Of a stretch of DNA of 64,000 bases, positions 1-9,216 are shown in pieces (the first letter of the stretch is position 1; each line of letters starts with the position of its first letter). Both the position numbers and the translations under genes were made by a program. Under the pieces are notes generated by a model, which had not been told where the DNA came from, did no database searches, and saw nothing but the letters and a program-made list of their open reading frames with translations. Location of the stretch: the NCBI RefSeq assembly GCF_008386505.1, contig NZ_VUNZ01000005.1, forward strand, positions 184,916 to 248,915, given 5' to 3'. The DNA comes from Chryseobacterium sediminis. GTDB lineage: Bacteria; Bacteroidota; Bacteroidia; Flavobacteriales; Weeksellaceae.

Positions 1-186
1 AGTTTCTGCTCCTTCCTCAAAAGCTTTGAAGGTAGGAGAAGTATCATCGGTCCCATTATTCTGGTCGTTGATAAAACTTTCTCTGATAAGCTGAAGATCT
101 TTTTCTGCCTTTTCTATTTTTTCTTTAATGATCGCTTTAAATTCCTGTAAATCAGCATCGCTGTATCTAACTCTTTCGTCTGACAT
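1..186 (-). CDS. TraR/DksA family zinc-finger protein (N-terminal part only)
   Basis: The first 62 codons of a minus-strand gene that runs off the left edge. The protein begins MSDERVRYSDADLQEF and is charged and probably helical. This matches the coiled-coil N-terminus of the short DksA/TraR proteins encoded next to ileS in flavobacteria. Family members bind RNA polymerase through the secondary channel and carry a C-terminal C4 zinc finger, which lies outside this window, so the assignment rests on the N-terminus and the neighbour. The 58-base gap after ileS, with both genes on the minus strand, suggests cotranscription downstream of ileS. The start is the ATG at 186-184. Confidence 0.75.
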   Translation of the reverse strand, partial: MSDERVRYSDADLQEFKAIIKEKIEKAEKDLQLIRESFINDQNNGTDDTSPTFKAFEEGAET

Positions 187-244
187 ATTCTTTCTCTTTT
201 TTAATAAAATTATGAAATGGAATTTGAAATATAATAACTACATG

Positions 245-3200
245 TTAATTTTTTTCAACATTTATCTTAAAATTAACCTCATCTATTTCGATTTCGTTAA
301 AATTTGAAAGTGAAGATACAATTTCTATTTTACTTGACAAGACTTCGGAAGAAATATATTCTTCATTTTTCTTAATATCATTAAGGAAAGGAGAGCTTTC
401 TTCTAATGTGATTGAAATTCTGTCTGTCAGTTCAAAGTCTTTATCTTTTCGCAGGTTTTGAATTCTATTGATGAATTCTCTTGCGATTCCTTCAGATTTT
501 AACTCATCGGTTAACGTCAAATCTAATGCCACAGTAGTTTTTCCATCGGAAGTTACTGTCCATCCCGGGATATCTTTTGTAGAAATTTCTACATCATCAA
601 GGGTGATCTCATATCCCTGTACGTCTATCTTTCCTTCTTTTTCAAGACTGGAAATCTGTTCTGTGGTAAGATTGCTAATCTCGGCACCTACCACCTTCAT
701 GTCTTTTCCTAATTTAGGACCAAGAGCTTTGAAGTTTGGCTTTATCTGCTTTACAATTAAATGGGACGCTTCTTCAGCATTAATTAATTGTAATTCTTTT
801 ACGTTTACTTCCTGCTTAATAAGTTCTGAAACCGCTGAAATTTGTTCTTCAGTTTTAGAATCCAATACAGGAACCAATACTTTTTGTAACGGCTGACGAA
901 CTTTTACATTTTCTTTCTTTCTCAGGGAGAAAACCATACTTGTAATGTTCTGAGCCAAATGTGTTTTTTCAACCAGATCCTGATCAATTAAGCTTTCATC
1001 AGCTACCGGGAAGTCTGTAAGATGTACAGATTCACAGTTTTCTTTACCTGTTACTTTATTTAAATCCTGATACAATTGATCCATAAAGAAAGGAGCAATA
1101 GGAGCAGACAGCTTGGCAACTACTTCAAGACATGTGTATAAAGTCTGGTAAGCAGAGATCTTGTCATCAGAATAATCTCCTTTCCAGAAACGTCTTCTGC
1201 ATAATCTTACGTACCAGTTACTCAGATTATCGTTTACAAAAGTGCTGATTGCTCTTGCTACTCTTGTAGGTTCATAGTCTTCATAGAAAGCTTTTACTTC
1301 TTTGATCAGAAGATTCAGTTCAGAAAGAACCCATCTGTCAATTTCAGGACGGTTTTCCACTTCTTTTTCTGAATAGTTGAAGCCATCCACATTCGCGTAT
1401 AAAGCAAAGAATGAATACGTATTGTAAAGCGTTCCGAAGAACTTTCTTCTTACTTCGTCAATTCCTTCAATATCAAACTTCAGGTTTTCCCATGGGTTTG
1501 CATTGGAGATCATGTACCAACGGGTAGCATCCGGTCCGTATACAGAAAGTGTCTCGAACGGATCTACAGCATTTCCTAAACGTTTTGACATTTTTTGCCC
1601 GTTCTTATCCAGAACAAGACCGTTACTCATTACATTTTTATAAGCAACAGAATCAAACACAGCAGTTCCGATCGCGTGAAGTGTATAGAACCATCCGCGT
1701 GTCTGGTCAACACCTTCTGCGATGAAATCAGCTGGGAATGCTTTATTGTTGTCAATTAATTCTTTATTTTCAAAAGGATAATGCAATTGAGCATAAGGCA
1801 TAGAACCTGAATCGAACCAAACATCGATCAAGTCGCTTTCACGTTTCATTGCTTTTCCTGAATCAGAAACCAATATCACTTTGTCTACTACATTTTTGTG
1901 AAGATCCACAAGCTCATAGTTAGACTCAGCCATGTTTCCGATGATGAAACCTTTGAATGGGTTTTCAGTCATTAAACCAGCTGCAATTGATTTCTCGATT
2001 TCGTTGTATAATTCTTCTACAGAACCTATTATTTTCTCTTCTTTCAGGTCATCAGTTCTCCAGATTGGCAATGGAATACCCCAATATCTTGAACGGGAAA
2101 GGTTCCAGTCATTTACATTCTCTAACCAGTTGGCAAAACGTCCTTCTCCGGTAGCTTTCGGTTTCCAGTTGATTTCTTTGTTCAAATTAACCAATCTGTC
2201 TTTTACAGCCGTCATTTTTACAAACCATGAATCCAATGGATAGTACAATACCGGTTTATCTGTTCTCCAGCAGTGTGGATAAGAGTGAACATATTTTTCT
2301 ACTTTGAAAGCCTTGTTTTCCGTTTTCAACAGGATGGCAAGTTCTACATCCCATGATTTCTCAGGAGCTGTTCCTTCATCGTAATATTCATTTTTGATAT
2401 AGGTTCCGGAAAATACTTCAGGAACATTTTCACCTTTGATGAATTTACCCTGTAAATCTACCAGTGGTACAAGATTATCATTTTCATCTTTTACCAACAT
2501 TGGTGGGATCTCAGGCTGAGCCATTTTAGCAACTCTCGCATCATCAGCACCGAAAGTAGGGGCTGTATGAACCACACCTGTACCATCCTCCGTAGTTACG
2601 AAATCTCCAAGGATTACTCTGAATGCATTTTCAGGATTATCGTTTGGCGTAAACCAAGGAACTAATTGCTCATATCTTGTATCAACAAGTTTTTCTCCTG
2701 TAAACTCTTTTAAAACCTTGAAAGGAATTACTTTAGTTTCCTGAGTATAGTTGGCAAAATCTTCATCAGTACCTTCAGCGTATTTTTTACCGAAAACCTT
2801 AGGTAAAAGCACTCTTGATAAAACAACTGTTACAGGTTCAAATGTATATTGGTTGAAGGTTTTTACCACAACATATTCAATGTCTCTACCTACAGTAAGA
2901 GCTGTATTGGATGGCAATGTCCATGGAGTTGTCGTCCATGCAAGGATATGAACATCTCCGTCAACATCATTAAATAATGCTGAAGAGTCTTTTTTCACTT
3001 TAAACTGAGCGACAACCGTTGTGTCTGAAACATCACGATAAGTCCCGGGCTGATTCAGCTCGTGAGAAGAAAGTCCTGTTCCTGCTTTCGGAGAATAAGG
3101 CTGGATGGTGTACCCTTTGTACAATAAACTTTTATCATACAACTGCTTTAGTAACCACCAAACCGTTTCCATATATTTTGACTTGTATGTGATGTACGGA

Positions 3201-3640
3201 TCATCAAGGTCTACCCAGTATCCGATTTTCTCCGTAAGGTTATTCCAAACATCGGTATAACGCATTACAGCTTCACGGCAAGCTCTGTTATAATCTTCAA
3301 TAGAGATTTTTTTGCCAATATCTTCTTTTGTGATTCCTAATTCTTTTTCTACACCCAGTTCCACAGGAAGACCATGCGTATCCCAGCCTGCTTTACGGAA
3401 AACCTGTTTTCCGTTTTGAGTCTGGTAACGGCAGAAAATATCTTTCAATGCTCTTGCCATTACGTGGTGAATTCCAGGCATACCGTTTGCTGAAGGCGGA
3501 CCTTCATAAAAAACAAACTCAGGATTTCCCTGACGAATCTCAACACTCTTATTGAAAGTTTTATTTTGTTTCCAAAATTCCGCTACATTCTCTGCTACGT
3601 CAATAAGGTTGAGGTTTTTGTATTCTTTAAATTGGCTCAT
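245..3640 (-). CDS. ileS: isoleucine--tRNA ligase
   Basis: Cytoplasmic class I aminoacyl-tRNA synthetase that charges tRNA-Ile. It has 1131 residues, a normal length for the eukaryote-like IleRS2 type. Visible landmarks are GPPSANGMPGIHH at about residues 47-59, the KMSKR loop at about residue 682, the WFDSGS region of the catalytic core and an anticodon-binding C-terminal half. The usual H-x-G-H signature reads G-I-H-H (residues 56-59): its first and third positions are swapped. Altered GxHH motifs are reported in a subset of IleRS2 enzymes and linked to very high mupirocin resistance. A TAAATTTG promoter element lies just upstream on the minus strand, and dksA/traR follows downstream. Confidence 0.97.
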   Translation of the reverse strand: MSQFKEYKNLNLIDVAENVAEFWKQNKTFNKSVEIRQGNPEFVFYEGPPSANGMPGIHHVMARALKDIFCRYQTQNGKQVFRKAGWDTHGLPVELGVEKELGITKEDIGKKISIEDYNRACREAVMRYTDVWNNLTEKIGYWVDLDDPYITYKSKYMETVWWLLKQLYDKSLLYKGYTIQPYSPKAGTGLSSHELNQPGTYRDVSDTTVVAQFKVKKDSSALFNDVDGDVHILAWTTTPWTLPSNTALTVGRDIEYVVVKTFNQYTFEPVTVVLSRVLLPKVFGKKYAEGTDEDFANYTQETKVIPFKVLKEFTGEKLVDTRYEQLVPWFTPNDNPENAFRVILGDFVTTEDGTGVVHTAPTFGADDARVAKMAQPEIPPMLVKDENDNLVPLVDLQGKFIKGENVPEVFSGTYIKNEYYDEGTAPEKSWDVELAILLKTENKAFKVEKYVHSYPHCWRTDKPVLYYPLDSWFVKMTAVKDRLVNLNKEINWKPKATGEGRFANWLENVNDWNLSRSRYWGIPLPIWRTDDLKEEKIIGSVEELYNEIEKSIAAGLMTENPFKGFIIGNMAESNYELVDLHKNVVDKVILVSDSGKAMKRESDLIDVWFDSGSMPYAQLHYPFENKELIDNNKAFPADFIAEGVDQTRGWFYTLHAIGTAVFDSVAYKNVMSNGLVLDKNGQKMSKRLGNAVDPFETLSVYGPDATRWYMISNANPWENLKFDIEGIDEVRRKFFGTLYNTYSFFALYANVDGFNYSEKEVENRPEIDRWVLSELNLLIKEVKAFYEDYEPTRVARAISTFVNDNLSNWYVRLCRRRFWKGDYSDDKISAYQTLYTCLEVVAKLSAPIAPFFMDQLYQDLNKVTGKENCESVHLTDFPVADESLIDQDLVEKTHLAQNITSMVFSLRKKENVKVRQPLQKVLVPVLDSKTEEQISAVSELIKQEVNVKELQLINAEEASHLIVKQIKPNFKALGPKLGKDMKVVGAEISNLTTEQISSLEKEGKIDVQGYEITLDDVEISTKDIPGWTVTSDGKTTVALDLTLTDELKSEGIAREFINRIQNLRKDKDFELTDRISITLEESSPFLNDIKKNEEYISSEVLSSKIEIVSSLSNFNEIEIDEVNFKINVEKN

Positions 3641-4072
3641 TGTAAATATCTCAATATCGTTGATTAATTAAGTCTGCAAATTTACTAAAATTTGTCGGTT
3701 TATAATATATGTTTTATTTTGATATCATCTATTAAAAAGTTCAATTTCAGAAATATAATAAAGAAAGTGTGGGGAAGCGAATGGTGAATGGTGAATGAGT
3801 GAATTTATCTGGCTGTTTTTCATGCGATATTTTATGCAATTTATTCAATAGGAATGGGCTTTACCAAATAAAAGATCGAATCCATTCAATGGCTTTGGCC
3901 AAACCCTAATTATTACGCAAAGTTCACAAAGATGTGTGAATGATTTATAATTGCTCGCAAAGGCGTTTCACTCAGCAGAGGAAATATGGTAAAGAGGGTA
4001 AAAATGATTCTGCCAACAATCTCTTATTGGTCGGGATTTTGTATATTTAAGTAGAATAAACCCAAATGCTGT
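3641..4072. other. intergenic spacer with repeat-like remnants
   Basis: 432 bases between the divergent ileS and M23 peptidase genes. It contains a short direct repeat of GAATGGT units near 3779-3800. A stretch at about 3910-3990 combines cgcaaagttcacaaag and ctcgcaaaggcg, which resembles the degenerate intergenic repeats common in Chryseobacterium genomes. I see no credible coding ORF here. Confidence 0.4.
3677..3684 (-). promoter_or_regulatory. putative -7 element of the ileS promoter
   Basis: On the minus strand this reads TAAATTTG, an exact match to the Bacteroidetes -7 consensus TAnnTTTG, 36 bases before the ileS start codon. I could not find a clear TTG -33 element at the expected spacing. 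Confidence 0.5.
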
Positions 4073-5761
4073 ATGAAAATATTTCCCAAACTGATGCTTA
4101 TTATTTTTTTAATTAATAATATCATCACACAGGCTCAAAATAATTACCCTCAGAATTATTTCCGGAATCCACTCAACATCCCCATGCAGCTGGCAGCCAA
4201 TTTTGGAGCGGTAAGGACCAATCACTTTCACATGGGACTTGATTTAAGGACCAACAGTCAGGAGAATTTACCAGTTGTTGCCGCAGCAGAAGGATACGTG
4301 AGCAGAATAAAAGTGGAACGATATGGTTTTGGAAATGCTGTATATATCACTCATCCCAATGGCTATACTACCGTGTATGCCCATTTGAACAAATATTTCA
4401 ATAAGCTTGATGAATACGTAAAGGAAAGACAGTATAAAGACGAAAAATGGGAACAGGATATTACTTTTCAGCCCGGGCAATTTCCTGTGGAAAAAGGACA
4501 GCAAATTGCATTGAGCGGAAATACGGGAGGTTCCGCTGGCCCGCATCTACATTTTGAAATAAGAGATACTAAAACAGAAGAATGTATTAATCCTTTACTT
4601 TTTGGTTTTGCTATTCCGGATACTGTAGCACCAATTATCAGTGGGTTGTATTGGTATGACCGACGTTTCAGTACTTACGAACCAGGCGCGAATGGAATTG
4701 CAGTGAAGAAAACTGGAAATATCTATTCTTCTAATCTCGTTCAGGTTAATTCTCCGGAAATAAGCTTTGCCATTAAAGCTGTTGACAAGGCGAACCAAGG
4801 GTTTAATCTGGGGATTTATAATGCAGAACTATTGATGGATGGCAAGCTGATTTACAGTTTTAAAATTGATAAAATACATTATGACGAAACACGATATCTC
4901 AATGGCTGTATAGATTATCCTAAATTTATCAGGGATAAAATGGGAATTCAACACCTGTCGGATTTACCAGGAGTGAAGCTTCAGAATTACAGCATTCAGA
5001 ATTTAACAGGAGTTATCAGTCTTCAGGATGAGGAGGTTCATACTATTGAAATTATCCTGAAAGATACAAAAGGAAATACAAGCCGTTTAATAACAAAAGT
5101 TCAGTTAAATAAATCTTCGGATAGAGTATCCTCTACAGGGAAAACTATAATGCCTAATGAAGGAAAAACAATTTCCACCGAAAATACAGAGATTAATTTC
5201 AGCAAAAATGCAGTGTATGATGCTGTAAACTTCAATGCCTATGAAAAACCGGATGCGGACCCGAATGCTGTTTCCAATAGCATTGTTTTAAATAGTCCTT
5301 ATATTCCCGTTCATGATGAATATACTTTGAAAATAAAGCCCAATAGAAAATTATCCGGAGCTGAAAAAGACAAAGCCGTTATCCTGCTTGATTATGGAAG
5401 CGATAAGAATGTAGTAAAAGCAAAATGGAATGGTGATTGGGCAGAAGGGCAGTTCAATAGATTGGGGACCGCAAAATTATTGATAGACAGTAACCTGCCG
5501 TCCGTTTCATCAGGCTGGTCTGAAGGAGCATTGGTTAATAGCAGTTCTTTATTATTAAAAGGAACAGCGAAAGTGGGAGATATTGTCTCATTCCGGGCTG
5601 AGCTGGATGGGAAATGGCTTCGTTTTGCCCGTGTAAAAGATAATTTTGTCTACACTTTTGATGAAAAATACCCGAAAGGATCAGGCCTTCATACTTTAAA
5701 AGTAACAACCATGAATACCGCTGGAAATACAAACATACAAACCTTTACCTTCCAGAGATAA
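4073..5761 (+). CDS. M23 family metallopeptidase (LytM domain), exported
   Basis: A 562-aa protein with an N-terminal hydrophobic signal (KLMLIIFLINNIITQAQ). The LytM domain follows at about residues 30-180, with the zinc and catalytic motifs HMGLD and GPHLHFEIR. Such enzymes are periplasmic or outer-membrane peptidoglycan endopeptidases that cut peptide cross-bridges. The remaining 380 residues have no motif I recognise; they look beta-rich and may be Ig-like or substrate-binding domains. It is a single gene on the plus strand, divergent from ileS. The first and last zinc ligands are intact, so it is predicted to be active. Confidence 0.9.
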   Translation: MKIFPKLMLIIFLINNIITQAQNNYPQNYFRNPLNIPMQLAANFGAVRTNHFHMGLDLRTNSQENLPVVAAAEGYVSRIKVERYGFGNAVYITHPNGYTTVYAHLNKYFNKLDEYVKERQYKDEKWEQDITFQPGQFPVEKGQQIALSGNTGGSAGPHLHFEIRDTKTEECINPLLFGFAIPDTVAPIISGLYWYDRRFSTYEPGANGIAVKKTGNIYSSNLVQVNSPEISFAIKAVDKANQGFNLGIYNAELLMDGKLIYSFKIDKIHYDETRYLNGCIDYPKFIRDKMGIQHLSDLPGVKLQNYSIQNLTGVISLQDEEVHTIEIILKDTKGNTSRLITKVQLNKSSDRVSSTGKTIMPNEGKTISTENTEINFSKNAVYDAVNFNAYEKPDADPNAVSNSIVLNSPYIPVHDEYTLKIKPNRKLSGAEKDKAVILLDYGSDKNVVKAKWNGDWAEGQFNRLGTAKLLIDSNLPSVSSGWSEGALVNSSSLLLKGTAKVGDIVSFRAELDGKWLRFARVKDNFVYTFDEKYPKGSGLHTLKVTTMNTAGNTNIQTFTFQR

Positions 5762-5825
5762 AAGCTGTGGTGGAAATCATGAATACATTTTACATGAATA
5801 CATCTTACAATCATGTAATTTTAAA

Positions 5826-5833
5826 TAAATTTG
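5826..5833 (+). promoter_or_regulatory. putative -7 promoter element of the adenylating ligase gene
   Basis: TAAATTTG matches the TAnnTTTG consensus and ends 20 bases before the proposed TTG start codon at 5854. The implied 5' leader is very short. No clear -33 TTG is visible. Confidence 0.45.
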
Positions 5834-5853
5834 CTTTTTAAAAATTAAAATCA

Positions 5854-7146
5854 TTGGAATTTCATCCGTCAATCGAGAAAGCAGGGATTCAGGAAATCAA
5901 ATTATTTCAGGAAGAGAAACTTCATGAGCTTTTGACTTATCTTGAAACGCATTCACCGTTTTATCAGAAACTGTTCAAAGAAAATAAGATCAATATTGCA
6001 GACATTCTTACGTTGGAAGATCTTCAGAAGATTCCTACCACTACAAAGAATGATCTTCAGCAGTACAATCATGATTTTTTCTGCATAACACCAGATAAAA
6101 TTGTTGATTACAGTACGACTTCAGGAACATTGGGAGATCCGGTTACTTTTGGATTATCTGACAGTGACCTGGAGAGGCTTGCTTACAATGAAGCGATATC
6201 GTTTGCCTGTGCGGGAATTCAAAAAGGAGATGTTGTTCAGATGATTACCACCATAGACAAAAGGTTTATGGCGGGCCTTGCTTATTTTCTGGGTTTAAGG
6301 AAAATGGGAGCAAGCGTAGTGAGAATGGGACCTGGAATTCCTGAACTGCAATGGGACTCTATTTTCAGATACAAACCTAAATACCTGATTACTGTTCCTT
6401 CTTTTCTGTTGAAAATGATTGACTATGCTGAAAAACACGGATTGGATTATAAAAATTCCAGTGTTTACGGTGCCGTATGCATTGGGGAAAGTATCAAAAA
6501 TCAGGATTTTACAGATAATATTCTTTCGCAGAAGATCAAAGAGAAATGGAATATAAAACTCTTTTCCACTTATGCTTCTACCGAAATGAGTACCGCTTTT
6601 ACAGAGTGCGAATTCCAGATAGGAGGACACCATCATCCGGAACTGATCATTACAGAAATTCTGGATGACGACGGAAATCCTGTGAAAGAAGGAGAAAGCG
6701 GTGAACTTACTATTACAACATTGGGTGTTGAAGCCATCCCTCTGTTAAGATTTAAAACCGGAGATCTTGTAAAAGCACACTATGAGCCATGCCAGTGTGG
6801 AAGAAATACAATGAGGCTGGGGCCTGTAGTAGGTAGAAAACAGCAGATGATCAAATATAAAGGAACAACGCTGTATCCGCCGGCAATGAATGATATTTTG
6901 AATGATTTCAATAATATCTTATGCTATCAGATTGTTATTCAGGCTAACGAGATAGGTCTTGACGAAATTATCATTAAACTCAGTACAGAAGAAGAACAAG
7001 ATAGTTTTGTAAATGAAGTCAGAGACCACTTTCGTGCAAAACTGAGAGTAAGCCCGAAAATTGAAATCATTGATTTTGATATCCTGTCTAAAACTGTTTT
7101 CAATCCAAACAGCAGAAAGCCAATTACTTTTATTGATTTGAGATAA
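5854..7146 (+). CDS. phenylacetate-CoA ligase-like adenylate-forming enzyme
   Basis: A 430-aa member of the PaaK-like ANL family. It has an ATP-binding loop (YSTTSGTLGDP, about residue 88), an aryl-binding core and a C-terminal TGDLV motif followed by a CQCG pair and GRKQQMIKYKG. These enzymes adenylate a carboxylic acid and transfer it to CoA or a carrier protein. At the edge of an aryl polyene/flexirubin locus with a tyrosine ammonia-lyase, the likely substrate is p-coumarate or a related aryl acid, loaded on an ACP as ApeH does in aryl polyene systems. The start is a TTG, because no in-frame ATG lies near the conserved N-terminus. The assignment of substrate is inference. Confidence 0.82.
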   Translation: MEFHPSIEKAGIQEIKLFQEEKLHELLTYLETHSPFYQKLFKENKINIADILTLEDLQKIPTTTKNDLQQYNHDFFCITPDKIVDYSTTSGTLGDPVTFGLSDSDLERLAYNEAISFACAGIQKGDVVQMITTIDKRFMAGLAYFLGLRKMGASVVRMGPGIPELQWDSIFRYKPKYLITVPSFLLKMIDYAEKHGLDYKNSSVYGAVCIGESIKNQDFTDNILSQKIKEKWNIKLFSTYASTEMSTAFTECEFQIGGHHHPELIITEILDDDGNPVKEGESGELTITTLGVEAIPLLRFKTGDLVKAHYEPCQCGRNTMRLGPVVGRKQQMIKYKGTTLYPPAMNDILNDFNNILCYQIVIQANEIGLDEIIIKLSTEEEQDSFVNEVRDHFRAKLRVSPKIEIIDFDILSKTVFNPNSRKPITFIDLR

Positions 7147-7185
7147 AATTAAATATAAAGAAAGACCGGGAGCTGTATTTTTATA

Positions 7186-7193
7186 TATCTTTG
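7186..7193 (+). promoter_or_regulatory. putative -7 promoter element upstream of the 201-aa exported protein
   Basis: TATCTTTG fits the TAnnTTTG consensus and lies 28 bases before the ATG at 7222. Confidence 0.5.
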
Positions 7194-7221
7194 GTCGCTT
7201 AAATATTAGAACTAATACACT

Positions 7222-7827
7222 ATGAAAAAATTATTATTGCTGCTTTTTGTAGCAATTGCAACAACAACTTTCGCCCAGGATAAAATTAACTTTGAACAGG
7301 GGAATTTTGATTTTTTAAAAGATCAGTCTGAAGTCAATGTTCAGCTGATATTTGATAACGCAGTCTATCAGGAGAAAAATTTTACAGAGGCTCAATATCT
7401 TGAAAATAGAAAAGCTGATATCACGGCCAAAAAAAGCGAAGCGGTTTGGAAAAACTGGATCTATCAATGGGACAAATTTAAAACTTCAGAATATTTGGAT
7501 TATTTTCTGAAAGGGATCAATGGAAAGTCAAAAAAAATAACTTTCAAAGGTGATGCGAAAACAAAGTATACTTTAATCATTGATGCAAAATGGATCTATG
7601 CCGGATGGTATGGCGGAATGATTGGCTCACAGGAAGCTAAATTAACTGCTGATATGAAGTTTGTAGAAACTGATAATCCGGAAAAGGTAGTAATGAGATT
7701 GCAGGCTGATAAAATAGGCGGTAAGCAAATGAATAAAGAATTTGCATGGGAGTACGGAAGAATAGCTGCAGCGTATGAAGTTACAGGGAAAAAATTAGGA
7801 AAAGAAATTAAAGCAGTTATAAAATAA
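7222..7827 (+). CDS. exported protein of unknown function
   Basis: A 201-aa protein with a clear signal peptide (KKLLLLLFVAIATTTFAQ, cleavage expected after the AQ). The mature part mixes charged stretches with Trp/Tyr-rich segments (WKNWIYQW, WIYAGWYGGMIGS). I do not recognise a family. It has its own promoter and is followed by a strong terminator, so it is probably monocistronic. It lies between two pigment-locus genes, but nothing in the sequence ties it to the pathway. Confidence 0.75.
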   Translation: MKKLLLLLFVAIATTTFAQDKINFEQGNFDFLKDQSEVNVQLIFDNAVYQEKNFTEAQYLENRKADITAKKSEAVWKNWIYQWDKFKTSEYLDYFLKGINGKSKKITFKGDAKTKYTLIIDAKWIYAGWYGGMIGSQEAKLTADMKFVETDNPEKVVMRLQADKIGGKQMNKEFAWEYGRIAAAYEVTGKKLGKEIKAVIK

Positions 7828-7830
7828 AAC

Positions 7831-7862
7831 AAAAAACGGTCTGAAAATTCAGACCGTTTTTT
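7831..7862. terminator. bidirectional rho-independent terminator
   Basis: Perfect 14-base inverted repeat (AAAAAACGGTCTGA / TCAGACCGTTTTTT) with a 4-base loop. It has T-runs on both strands, so it serves both convergent genes. The right arm touches the stop codon of the halogenase-like gene. Confidence 0.9.
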
Positions 7863-9118
7863 TATGCTTGATTTTGCTGTTCCTGCTTTTCTAACTTGAT
7901 CAGGTTCGCAAGGTTTTTAATTACTGTATCGTGCTTTTTAACAAAAGGATTGTCTTTATTCCAGACATAACCAGCTAAAACAGCGCAGATTTTTTTCTTG
8001 ACATCCGGATTTTCCGGCTGATGGAAGAAAAGCTCCTGAAGATTTCCGGTATACCATTCTTTTACATACGTGGTGAAAACATCCACTCCATATAAAATAT
8101 AATCCGTGTATTCTGTCTGCCAGTTGATTTTCTCTCCATTCAATTGTCTTAACGCCAGTTTTGCTGCCAGCATTCCGGATTCTGTGGCAAAAGCCATTCC
8201 CGAAGAAAATACAGGATCAAGGAATTCTGAAGCATTCCCCGTTAAAGCAAATCCGTCCCCGAATAAACTTTTTACAGAACAGGAATAATCTTTCAGATGT
8301 TTGGGTTCAAAAAGGAAATCTACATCCCCAAAACGTTTTACATAATAATCGGAAAGAGAAATAGCTTTTCTTAGAGCTTCAGCTGTATCTCCGTTTTCAG
8401 ATAATTTGTCAATATATTCAGTAGGGCCTACAATTCCTAAACTTGTATTTCCATTAGAAAAAGGAATTACCCAAAGCCATACTTCTGTTTCAATAATGTC
8501 AAAAGAAATTAAAGTTCCCTCTTCTCCCGGTTCTCTGTTAGTATCATTTACATGAGAGAAAATGGCAGAGTGGGGTGATAATTTAGAAGGTTTTTCAAGA
8601 TCCAGCAGACGGGGCAACACTCTTCCGTAACCGCTGGAATCAATAACAAACTTCGCATGGATTTCTTTCGTTTCACCATCCTTATTTTTTACCGTCGTTA
8701 CAGAATCTGTTCCGTCAAATTTGATGTCAATAACTTCAGTCTCAAATTCAAGATCAATTCCTTTATTAATAACTTCCTGAGCAAGAGTATTATCAAAATC
8801 AGCCCTAGGAACCTGCCAGGTCCAGTCCCAGCCTTCCCCGAACTTGTTGCTGAAATCAAAAATGCAGACTTCGTCACCACGAAGGAAACGTGCTCCCAGC
8901 TTTTTTTCAAAGCCCATTTTATCTAATGCAGGGAAAAGTCCGGCCTCTTCAAAGTGATCCATTACCCTCGGAATTAAGCTTTCACCCACAACCAGTCTGG
9001 GGAATTTTGTCTTTTCGACTACTTTCACGTTGACGTTATTCTTCTTTAAGTATGAAGAAGACACGCATCCGGAAGGTCCAGCTCCGATTACAAGAACGTC
9101 AACAAATTCTTTGCTCAT
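7862..9118 (-). CDS. probable flavin-dependent halogenase (FAD-dependent oxidoreductase family)
   Basis: A 418-aa FAD protein. It has a dinucleotide-binding GAGPSG (residues 12-17), GESLIP (45-50) and EKKLGARF with a Lys at 73 in the position of the halogenase catalytic lysine. W-x-W-x-I-P is at 214-219, and F-x-x-P-x-x-S-x-G is at 299-307. The last two motifs are diagnostic of flavin-dependent halogenases and are usually absent from monooxygenases and geranylgeranyl reductases. The substrate would be the aryl ring of the pigment, giving a chloro-flexirubin, or the resorcinol. It is divergent from the TAL gene with overlapping promoters. The alternative is a non-halogenating oxidoreductase. 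It needs an external flavin reductase, and none is apparent nearby. Confidence 0.72.
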   Translation of the reverse strand: MSKEFVDVLVIGAGPSGCVSSSYLKKNNVNVKVVEKTKFPRLVVGESLIPRVMDHFEEAGLFPALDKMGFEKKLGARFLRGDEVCIFDFSNKFGEGWDWTWQVPRADFDNTLAQEVINKGIDLEFETEVIDIKFDGTDSVTTVKNKDGETKEIHAKFVIDSSGYGRVLPRLLDLEKPSKLSPHSAIFSHVNDTNREPGEEGTLISFDIIETEVWLWVIPFSNGNTSLGIVGPTEYIDKLSENGDTAEALRKAISLSDYYVKRFGDVDFLFEPKHLKDYSCSVKSLFGDGFALTGNASEFLDPVFSSGMAFATESGMLAAKLALRQLNGEKINWQTEYTDYILYGVDVFTTYVKEWYTGNLQELFFHQPENPDVKKKICAVLAGYVWNKDNPFVKKHDTVIKNLANLIKLEKQEQQNQA

Positions 9119-9147
9119 CTTTGATTTTTTATTTTAATAATAACTTT

Positions 9148-9191
9148 TATCTTTGCCGCAAAATTAGTGACAAATAATTAATATTTTACAA
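9148..9191. promoter_or_regulatory. overlapping divergent promoters (halogenase-like gene / TAL)
   Basis: On the plus strand TATCTTTG (9148-9155) precedes the TAL gene. On the minus strand TAATTTTG (9159-9166) is preceded by TTG (9189-9191) at a 22-base spacing, facing the halogenase-like gene. The two -7 boxes are only 3 bases apart, so transcription of the two genes is probably coupled or competitive. Confidence 0.55.
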
Positions 9192-9216
9192 AATTATCAA
9201 CTATTACTTTTAATTG

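Noticed and set aside
9214..9216. TTG directly before the TAL ATG as a start codon
   Set aside because: The adjacent ATG at 9217 is a better start, and the TTG adds only one residue.
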